Positions 7,351-12,126 of a stretch of 12,126 nt of DNA are shown in pieces. The first letter of the stretch is position 1; every line of letters begins with the position of its first letter. A program made the position numbers and the translations under genes. The notes beneath the pieces are model-generated. The model was not told the origin of the DNA and did no database searches. It saw only the letters and a program-made list of their open reading frames with translations. The stretch covers positions 1 through 12,126 of the forward strand of contig DAOUTL010000029.1 in assembly GCA_030626685.1 (NCBI GenBank), written 5' to 3'. This stretch comes from Candidatus Bathyarchaeota archaeon. GTDB taxonomy: Archaea; Thermoproteota; Bathyarchaeia; Bathyarchaeales; Bathycorpusculaceae.

Positions 7351-7860
7351 GTGAGTGAGGCTGGACGGGTTACGGTTCATGTTAAGTATGGTGATGTTGA
7401 GCAGACATTTACGGGGAGCATCGAAGATGTTTGGGTGAGTGTAAACAAGTTTTTTAGTGAATTTGTCCCTTCTTTTGAAATTACAAGGAAACTGATGTTA
7501 AATGTTGATTTGCAGAAGCTTGTGGAAGAGTGTGAAGGTTTGATTGCTTTTTCGCCGGAAGGTGTGAATCTGCTGGTTTCAAAGGATAAGTTGACGGATA
7601 ATGAGACATTGGGTTTGCAGCTTTTAGCCAGTTACATAGGCTATAAATTGGGCATGATGGAGAGTGATGCTGTTTCAAGGGAAGAGCTTCAAGCTAAATT
7701 GGGTAAAAGTTCGAAAATTGTGAGTACGCGGTTGGGTGAACTTGTTAAAAGAGAAATTGCAGCGAAAACCAATGATGGGAAATATAAGATTTCAACTTTT
7801 GGGGTTGTTCAGATGGAGAAGGATTTTCTTCCGAGGATCAAGGCAAAAATTGGCGGTTGA
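7351..7860 (+). CDS. Small winged-helix-like protein, type B (paralog 3)
   Basis: This 169-residue protein again opens with the shared module: VTVHVKYGDVEQTFTGSIE and helix DVWVSVNKFFSEFV (7-40). A longer linker (41-78) follows, then a type-B C-terminal region (79-160) starting LTDNETLGLQLLASYIGYKL. That leads into a helix-turn-helix-like segment, SREELQAKLGKS and SKIVSTRLGELVKREIA, then a wing and end helix. The match to paralog 2 runs through LT-x-x-E-x-x-GL-x-LxA and xLxELxKR. The GTG at 7351 is the first start codon after an in-frame TGA (7327-7329); GAGAGGG (7331-7337) is a loosely spaced ribosome site. The 83-nt gap to paralog 2 is small enough for one operon. This gene faces the 3' end of the Argonaute operon. 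Confidence 0.75.
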   Translation: MSEAGRVTVHVKYGDVEQTFTGSIEDVWVSVNKFFSEFVPSFEITRKLMLNVDLQKLVEECEGLIAFSPEGVNLLVSKDKLTDNETLGLQLLASYIGYKLGMMESDAVSREELQAKLGKSSKIVSTRLGELVKREIAAKTNDGKYKISTFGVVQMEKDFLPRIKAKIGG

Positions 7861-7885
7861 GCTGTCTTGCTTTGCGGAGACTAAA

Positions 7886-7920
7886 AACCTCTATAAATAG
7901 GTTGAATTGAAGCGGTTTTT
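7886..7920 (+). terminator. Candidate terminator after paralog 3
   Basis: AACCT (7886-7890) and AGGTT (7899-7903) can pair around an A/T loop, 26 nt after the stop codon, followed by a T5 run (7916-7920). The stem is short. The T-run is the more meaningful part for an archaeon. Confidence 0.3.
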
Positions 7921-7925
7921 GGATA

Positions 7926-8246
7926 TTTTCAGTTGCAATAGTGACTGGTTCCCCCTATCTTGTTTCAGACCCCACCCTCTAGATTTTTGCTTATAGTTGT
8001 AGATTTGTCGCGTGTGAAAGTTTTTGTTTGTCCGACAAAGAGAGTAGGTGAATGCTTGCTTATCGAAGAGGTTCAACAGTAAGCTTTTTCTTTATGCTCT
8101 GCGGTGACTAGACCCCCTTATATATAGGTCATATCGAATCATGCTATGCTTAATTTTGGAAGGTTTTCAGTTGCTAAATTGATAACCCCCTATAGTTTTT
8201 ATGTATCTTGCCTTGACAAGCTTATCAAACCAGTCTGTTTCAGACC
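7926..8246. repeat. Imperfect duplication of three collinear sequence blocks
   Basis: TTTTCAGTTGC (7926-7936, 8164-8174), CCCCCTAT (7951-7958, 8186-8193) and TGTTTCAGACC (7961-7971, 8236-8246) occur in the same order in two copies. TATCTTG (7956-7962, 8204-8210) also recurs. A partial third copy, GTGACTAGACCCCCTTAT at 8104-8121, matches 14 of 18 bases at 7941-7958. Spacing differs between copies, so these would be old, degraded copies of one element. Its nature is unknown. Confidence 0.5.
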
Positions 8247-8250
8247 TGGT
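8229..8250. other. Stable hairpin downstream of the Argonaute gene
   Basis: ACCAGTCTG (8229-8237) pairs with CAGACCTGGT (8241-8250) around a TTT loop: nine pairs with one bulged C at 8246. It lies 123-144 nt beyond the Argonaute stop codon on the transcribed strand and overlaps the second repeat copy. It could be a 3' processing or termination structure. Confidence 0.4.
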
Positions 8251-8372
8251 AATCTTCATGCCTTGAATATTAAGTGGATCTATGAGTTCATTCCCACAAG
8301 CAAACTTTTGTCTGAGACTGTCTATTTTCTTAATTAAATTTGTTATAGAATTGATTTTATTGGTAATCCTTA

Positions 8373-9890
8373 TTACATATAGTATAAGTATTCAGGACGT
8401 GGAATCACTTCTTCAGGAACATAAGCAAGAATTTTTCCAACTTCACGAGAGTAAGCAAGAGTTATTGGCTCTCGAATACAGAAATCAGCACTATTCCAAT
8501 TCATCTTAGTTAGAGCAAATATTTCTTCGAACAATATACTTAAAGGAGTGTCACCATGATGCTCAACTATCTCTAATGGTGTAGGAACTCGAAGACCAGG
8601 ATACGTTTCAAAATAGGGTATCCACCCTTTAGTGTGTAGAATGTAGTCTCCTTCACCAATTTTAACAACGGTTCCTCTAACTGGGGGATAGATTCCCTCT
8701 TTTCGCATGAACTTGATTCCTCGGTTGAGGATTGTCATAAAGTCCATCATTTCAATGTCTTTTGCAGCTTCTTTGAAACCAGAAAGTTCCTCAGGGCGGA
8801 ACCTTGAACTCTTATGAACTACTAATCGAGTTGGAAGCTGACGCATCTGTTTTTTGTATACCTCTAGAACATCATTCATAAGATGAAATGCGACTTTTTC
8901 AGAAAGATAAGTAGATCTGGTAGATCTGTCAACGAGAGCTCGTCCTCCTTTCAGGACCAATCCTTCTCCTGTATGTGTAAAAACTTGGGCTACACTTGCC
9001 TTTACATTCCTTCTCTGTGGATCTCTGTAAAAAGAAATCCCTACATAACACGTTCCTTGTTTCATATCAGCTAATTTCCATGGGTAACCTTCTGCTTTAT
9101 AGTAGAGAGCAACACAGAAGTTCCAAGCTCGAGTTGCGTCATCTTGGAGTGAAGGCCCTCTTGGAGCAGTCTTGAAAGTTCTAGGTTTTGCTAATTGTGT
9201 TGCCATACCTAGATTCATGGCTTCTGCCTTGATAATGCGTCTCAAATCACTAGCTTCAGGAATGATGTCCAGAATCTCTTGTTCAGGAACAGGAAAGAGT
9301 GTAGTTTGTCCAATCCGTCTGTATTCCTCAAGCATTTCTAGGATTTGTTTTTCACGTTTTGTAAGTTTAACTGGGCCCCTAAAATATCCTCTTCTCTTTG
9401 TTCCACAACTATCTATAATTTCTTGAGGAAGAGCACAAATTACTACATGAGGTCTTGGTTCTCTCATACGCAAATTCGATAATTTCTCTTTAAACAACCT
9501 TGCAGCATTTCTCACCCTTTGCCTAAAATTCCTTATATTTACAATTTGTGTAATCTCAGCCTTTGTTAGCACTTCAACACATTCATTTAGAACTTGCAAC
9601 TCACAACCGAATATTCTTGTAAAACCAGGAAAGGGTTGGAACAGTAAAGAATCTTCTTCCTTGCCTAGAATCTTGCTCTGACACCTTCCAATCCATTGTT
9701 TTGCTAAAGCTATTGTTTCCTTTGAACCGATGATTCCTAAGTGTATTGAAGATGAGATCGCTCTTCTATTTTTATATAAACATGGTCCATAAGCTAAAAG
9801 TCCCATCTTTGGATCAATGTATTTCTTCCCTTCTCCAAAAGTTAGAAAGGGTTCATCGATGAAAGTACTTTCGAATTCACTGTGCAACAT
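8373..9890 (-). CDS. Short prokaryotic Argonaute (MID-PIWI), probably catalytically dead
   Basis: This is a short pAgo: 505 residues, no N or PAZ domain. Such proteins bind a small guide and, on target recognition, activate an APAZ-linked effector. The N-terminal stretch FIDEPFLTFGEG...DPKMGLLAYGP (10-36) is typical of short pAgos. The MID domain runs from about RPHVVICALPQEI (146-158) to KAEAMNLGMATQLAKPRTF (221-239), where a lysine and glutamine often contact the guide 5' end. PIWI follows from about 250: AEGYPWKLADM (266-276), YVGISFYRD (282-290), RLVVHKSSRF (355-364) and MNWNSADF (463-470). In cleaving Argonautes GISF would be GxDx and HKSSR would be HRDGR; both Asp positions are Ser here, so slicing is not expected. 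The ATG directly follows the effector's TAG stop, with GGAGG inside the effector's last codons, implying coupled translation. It is AT-richer by eye than the genes at 2000-5700, which fits horizontal transfer. Confidence 0.9.
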   Translation of the reverse strand: MLHSEFESTFIDEPFLTFGEGKKYIDPKMGLLAYGPCLYKNRRAISSSIHLGIIGSKETIALAKQWIGRCQSKILGKEEDSLLFQPFPGFTRIFGCELQVLNECVEVLTKAEITQIVNIRNFRQRVRNAARLFKEKLSNLRMREPRPHVVICALPQEIIDSCGTKRRGYFRGPVKLTKREKQILEMLEEYRRIGQTTLFPVPEQEILDIIPEASDLRRIIKAEAMNLGMATQLAKPRTFKTAPRGPSLQDDATRAWNFCVALYYKAEGYPWKLADMKQGTCYVGISFYRDPQRRNVKASVAQVFTHTGEGLVLKGGRALVDRSTRSTYLSEKVAFHLMNDVLEVYKKQMRQLPTRLVVHKSSRFRPEELSGFKEAAKDIEMMDFMTILNRGIKFMRKEGIYPPVRGTVVKIGEGDYILHTKGWIPYFETYPGLRVPTPLEIVEHHGDTPLSILFEEIFALTKMNWNSADFCIREPITLAYSREVGKILAYVPEEVIPRPEYLYYM

Positions 9891-11168
9891 CTATGCCTCC
9901 CTCCCGTTTTTGATTCCAACGCTTATTGGAGTCCCCACAGGCTCTGATTCAATCTCAATAGATTCTTTTCCTACAGGAATAGATATTGTCACATCAAGTC
10001 TTGATAGAAACTTACCCCAGAATCTTACTAAGTAAAGATATTGACTATTATACTGCTTAGACAAGTATCGACTCATTAGAGAAGCTAGTTTACGAGAGCG
10101 AATAGGCTTATACCCGTCATAAGTAAAAGTCATTGTAGGCGAGATCTTTAGGTAAATGTTATCGTCAAGGAACATGAACCTCAGATTTGCAGCATAGTGT
10201 TTGCAATAAAGAATGTTACCTTCTTCTCCTTTCACACATGTTGCAATTTCTCTAGTCACATATCTTGTTTCTGGTCTCCATCTAAAGGAATTAGTTCTCC
10301 CATCTTCGAGAAGGCATACAAACCTGCGATGTTTTTTATCATAGAACATTCCTCTACTCTCACAGTACTTTCTTAGACCGAGATTGAAGAGATACATTAA
10401 GTCGTTTCTCTTTGTACTGTCTTGAATCCAATCAGTGACATTTTCTTCAATAACTTGGTTTTGAGAAACAATAGGCAGGAAAGGTGATGATGAGTCTTTC
10501 AAATCATCAAAAGTATAGAGTTTCTTATTCTTGGGCAAGAACGGAAGTCCTTTTATCTTGCGTCCAAGTTTTTCATAAACCTCTTTGGCAGATCCAATAT
10601 TGGTTGGACTCACAAAGATTGTTACCGGATGTTTCTTGACTGGAAATAGATTCGATAATAATTCCTCTTCTATTTCAGAAGCAATACGTGGCTCTGGTGG
10701 TTCGAATTCTACCTGAGTCCCAACTGCTTTTCCTCGAATTTTTACTTGATTAATGAGAACAAGTACAATCCTCTTTAACTCAGTCTCCAAATAATCAGGT
10801 TCGTTTAGTATTTTCTCACCGTCTATGAAGTTTCCATGCATGGCGAAATTCAATCTTCGCTGAGAAATTGCTACCTTTTCGAATTCTCTTTGAAATTCGG
10901 CTTTGTTTCGTACCTTTGGGCTAACTACAACTAACTTTACATTGGCATCCGATGTTTGGATCATGTTCATATCTCTAAAGAAATTGGTCCTTGAACTTGA
11001 CCAGATAATTTCAACATAAATACTGATACCAGTGGAAGTGACACCAAAAACGTCCAATTCGTGGCCAGATGATGGATATTCCTGTAGTGTTGCTCCAGTC
11101 CACTCTTTCAATTTCTTACTAATTATTTCTTTCAATTCCCTATGTTGAGCAGATTCTGAAGATGGCAC
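9891..11168 (-). CDS. PD-(D/E)XK-like nuclease fused to APAZ domain (short-pAgo effector)
   Basis: This is the probable effector of the downstream Argonaute; 425 residues. Residues 1-140 look like a restriction-endonuclease-fold nuclease. E11 sits in the first helix (HRELKEIISKKL), D39 in GHELDVFG and E53 in IYVEIIWSS, followed by a helix and the strand VKLVVVSP (77-84). The third position of the E-x-K motif is Ile, not Lys, so activity needs testing. Residues from about 180 to 420 fit an APAZ domain, the short-pAgo partner that stands in for N/L1/L2 of long Argonautes: KYCESRGMFYDKKHRRF, ANLRFMFLDDNIYLKISPTMTF, YLVRFWGKF, and the end PVGTPISVGI. The GTG start immediately follows an in-frame TGA, and AAAGG lies about 8 nt upstream; the next Met would remove the nuclease core. 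The known parallel is SPARDA, whose nuclease effector degrades nucleic acid after target recognition. An inactive nuclease fold is the alternative. Confidence 0.75.
   Translation of the reverse strand: MPSSESAQHRELKEIISKKLKEWTGATLQEYPSSGHELDVFGVTSTGISIYVEIIWSSSRTNFFRDMNMIQTSDANVKLVVVSPKVRNKAEFQREFEKVAISQRRLNFAMHGNFIDGEKILNEPDYLETELKRIVLVLINQVKIRGKAVGTQVEFEPPEPRIASEIEEELLSNLFPVKKHPVTIFVSPTNIGSAKEVYEKLGRKIKGLPFLPKNKKLYTFDDLKDSSSPFLPIVSQNQVIEENVTDWIQDSTKRNDLMYLFNLGLRKYCESRGMFYDKKHRRFVCLLEDGRTNSFRWRPETRYVTREIATCVKGEEGNILYCKHYAANLRFMFLDDNIYLKISPTMTFTYDGYKPIRSRKLASLMSRYLSKQYNSQYLYLVRFWGKFLSRLDVTISIPVGKESIEIESEPVGTPISVGIKNGREA
9893..9900 (-). promoter_or_regulatory. Ribosome binding site of the Argonaute gene inside the effector 3' end
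   Basis: On the minus strand the last effector codons read GGAGGCATAG directly before ATG. GGAGG is 5 nt from the start, and the TAG stop abuts the ATG. Terminating ribosomes could restart at once, tying the two proteins to near-equal amounts. Confidence 0.7.
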
Positions 11169-11558
11169 TCAAAAAACCTTTTTTGAATTTATGCATTTTA
11201 CCAGTAAGGAAAAACTTGAATTTATAAGTTCCCAATGAATAATGAACAAACCTTATAACATGCATTAAATTTAAACTTAAATTTGATCTTTTATTGGATA
11301 TTAGCAGTTATAGCTTCCTCCTTAGAATTCGATTATCCCAGCTGCTCTTAGTATAGCGATAGCTTCTAGAACCAATAAAGTACTAAACAGTATGAAGCTA
11401 TGAAGAAGTCGAATGTTATTTAGTGATACTAGTTTCTGTATGTCTAACTATACTGTAAAGGGATTATGAACTCTCGTAGACTATCAATAGATTTTGATGG
11501 TTAATTGCTCGCGCTGGAATTGTGTAAGTCTGATTAAAAATTGTCAAGCCTGAACGGG
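11169..11558. other. AT-rich leader region between winged-helix gene and Argonaute operon
   Basis: This 390-nt stretch has no convincing ORF. It contains the operon TATA box and a near-palindromic A/T block, AAATTTAAACTTAAATTT (about 11267-11284). It also holds an inverted pair ATAGCTTC (11359-11366) / GAAGCTAT (11394-11401), with a further direct copy of ATAGCTTC at 11310-11317. These could be regulator sites. The inverted pair has a 27-nt spacer and could be chance. Confidence 0.45.
11219..11230 (-). promoter_or_regulatory. TATA-like box of the nuclease-Argonaute operon
   Basis: AACTTATAAATT on the minus strand is 51-62 nt before the GTG start. That suggests transcription from about 11195 and a leader of roughly 28 nt carrying the AAAGG site. 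The operon can therefore be expressed independently of the upstream winged-helix gene. Confidence 0.5.
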
Positions 11559-11951
11559 TTATGGTGGTCTTTTTTGTGTGTATTGGTATCTTCGTGGTTT
11601 TCCTTGTCTTGTTAGTATTCCGTCTTTGACTAGGTCTATTAGTGCATGAGCTACAGCAGTGCGGTCGTAGTGGAATCCCCGTCTTGCCATTTCACTGTGT
11701 ACTTCGCCTAAGCCTCTAGCAGTTGCAAACCATCTCTCTTCCCAAAGTTTTCGGATTATGCTCTTGCATGTTTCGGCTCTTGGCGCGGCTCTTTCAGTTA
11801 TTAGCGTTGTTTCTTTCAGTTTTTCCGTTACTGTTGAGAGAATTTTGTCAACCGTTGCTTGCAGTTGTTCTTCTTGGCATTCTATCTCGAACTCTATCTC
11901 TCCTATCTTCATCTTTACGCGTATCGGTGGTTTTGCGGTTTTTTCTGTCAA
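11559..11951 (-). CDS. Small winged-helix-like protein, type A (paralog 4), upstream of the Argonaute operon
   Basis: This 130-residue protein carries the shared N-terminal module: RVKMKIGEIEFEIECQEEQ and helix LQATVDKILSTVTEKLKE (11-47). Its C-terminal winged-helix-like module (60-126) is TCKSIIRKLWEERW, GLGEVHSEMARRGFHY, then the putative recognition helix TAVAHALIDLVKDGILTR and the wing KPRRYQYT. This aligns through its length with the C-terminus of paralog 1 (shared C-x-x-I-x-R-x-L, E-I/V, LVK-x-x-x-x-R, Y-x-Y). The start is TTG at 11951, set by AGGTGA (11956-11961) 4 nt upstream. It is on the same strand as, and 390 nt upstream of, the nuclease-Argonaute operon. A palindromic site in its own promoter would suit autoregulation. 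Function is unknown, and a regulator of the operon is only a hypothesis. Confidence 0.75.
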   Translation of the reverse strand: MTEKTAKPPIRVKMKIGEIEFEIECQEEQLQATVDKILSTVTEKLKETTLITERAAPRAETCKSIIRKLWEERWFATARGLGEVHSEMARRGFHYDRTAVAHALIDLVKDGILTRQGKPRRYQYTQKRPP

Positions 11952-11974
11952 CTCTTCACCTATTGTTTGTTGAA

Positions 11975-11997
11975 TTGTGCATCTTGGTCATGCACAA
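11975..11997. promoter_or_regulatory. Perfect 8-7-8 inverted repeat, candidate operator
   Basis: TTGTGCAT (11975-11982) and ATGCACAA (11990-11997) flank a 7-nt spacer. The site lies just downstream of the TATA box of the minus-strand gene, around its expected transcription start and 24-46 nt before its TTG codon. A dimeric DNA-binding protein bound here would block transcription of that gene. It sits immediately upstream of the TATA box for the divergent + gene. Confidence 0.6.
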
Positions 11998-11998
11998 C

Positions 11999-12011
11999 AT
12001 TTAAATATTTC
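11999..12011. promoter_or_regulatory. Shared, near-symmetric TATA box for divergent genes
   Basis: ATTTAAATATTTC reads as a TATA-like element on both strands. It is about 48-60 nt before the minus-strand TTG start and about 33-45 nt before the + strand GTG start at 12044. Both spacings suit archaeal promoters. Confidence 0.45.
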
Positions 12012-12043
12012 TCTCTCAAACTATTGGCTATTGGTGAATCTTG

Positions 12044-12126
12044 GTGATTGAACAATACACTATTACGACAACACCAAAATATAACTTTCCACAACCCACC
12101 ATAGACACAACATTACCCCAACGCCT
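12044..12126 (+). CDS. 5' end of an unidentified divergent gene, cut by window edge
   Basis: A frame opens at GTG 12044 (or TTG 12041) and stays open to the end, giving 27 codons: MIEQYTITTTPKYNFPQP, then TIDTTLPQR. GGTGA (12033-12037) sits 6 nt before the GTG, and the shared TATA box is at a suitable distance, so this is likely the start of a real gene. Too little is visible to name it. The Thr/Pro-rich start has no signal peptide character. Confidence 0.45.
   Translation, partial: MIEQYTITTTPKYNFPQPTIDTTLPQR

Larger units (their letters stand above)
7861..8372. other. Non-coding region between converging operons, with degenerate repeats
   Basis: This 512-nt AT-rich stretch lies 3' of both the winged-helix cluster (+) and the Argonaute operon (-). 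Short open frames exist but look like chance: no ribosome sites and low-complexity hydrophobic translations. It does contain collinear repeated blocks and one good hairpin, listed separately. I recognise no tRNA, rRNA or CRISPR array. Confidence 0.5.

Noticed and set aside
7961..8246. GTTTCAGACC twice, resembling the 5' end of some CRISPR repeats
   Set aside because: There are only two copies about 275 nt apart, the sequence after them diverges at once, and there are no regular spacers or cas genes. Not a CRISPR array.
8146..8509. Overlapping small + strand open frames (63 and 75 codons) in and beside the Argonaute 3' flank
   Set aside because: There is no ribosome site, the second runs antisense into the Argonaute gene, and the translations have no recognisable fold. 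They are chance ORFs in AT-rich DNA.
7362..11565. CTGGACGGGTTACGGT (about 7362) and CTGAACGGGTTATGGT (about 11550) as possible attachment repeats flanking the Argonaute region
   Set aside because: 14 of 16 identity is expected many times by chance among all position pairs in 12 kb, one copy is inside a coding start, and no integrase is present.

Overview
The window looks like a piece of an archaeal chromosome. It carries GatD and GatE, the subunits of the archaea-specific Glu-tRNA(Gln) amidotransferase. Genes are preceded by TATA-like boxes about 30-50 nt upstream rather than -35/-10 pairs, and GTG and TTG starts are common. A TACK-type archaeon such as Bathyarchaeia is my guess. That lineage is inference only.

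Layout. Positions 2-2939 hold the 3' part of gatD and all of gatE, a housekeeping pair on the + strand. Positions 3320-5744 hold two separately promoted minus-strand metabolic genes: an MFS (DHA1-type) transporter and a DHDPS/NanA-family class I aldolase whose active site departs from true DapA. The stretch 5745-6298 holds only decayed-looking coding scraps. Positions 6299-7860 hold three small + strand genes of one paralogous family, with an N-terminal strand-helix module and a C-terminal winged-helix-like module. A repeat-bearing non-coding stretch (7861-8372) follows.

The accessory core is 8373-11168, minus strand. It is a two-gene operon of a PD-(D/E)XK-like nuclease fused to an APAZ-like domain, followed with no gap (TAG directly abutting ATG) by a short prokaryotic Argonaute (MID-PIWI, 505 aa) whose PIWI catalytic positions look lost. 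This is the layout of short-pAgo abortive-infection systems with nuclease effectors (SPARDA-like): the pAgo senses guide plus target and the APAZ-linked effector is unleashed. Upstream of it, on the same strand, is a fourth member of the small winged-helix family (11559-11951). Its promoter is shared with a divergent gene that runs off the window at 12126, and a perfect 8-7-8 inverted repeat sits between that gene's TATA box and ribosome binding site.

The most interesting content is the archaeal short-pAgo/nuclease operon, its unusual active-site residues, and the four paralogous winged-helix proteins that bracket it. Whether those proteins belong to the defence system or are only an expanded local family cannot be settled from this window.
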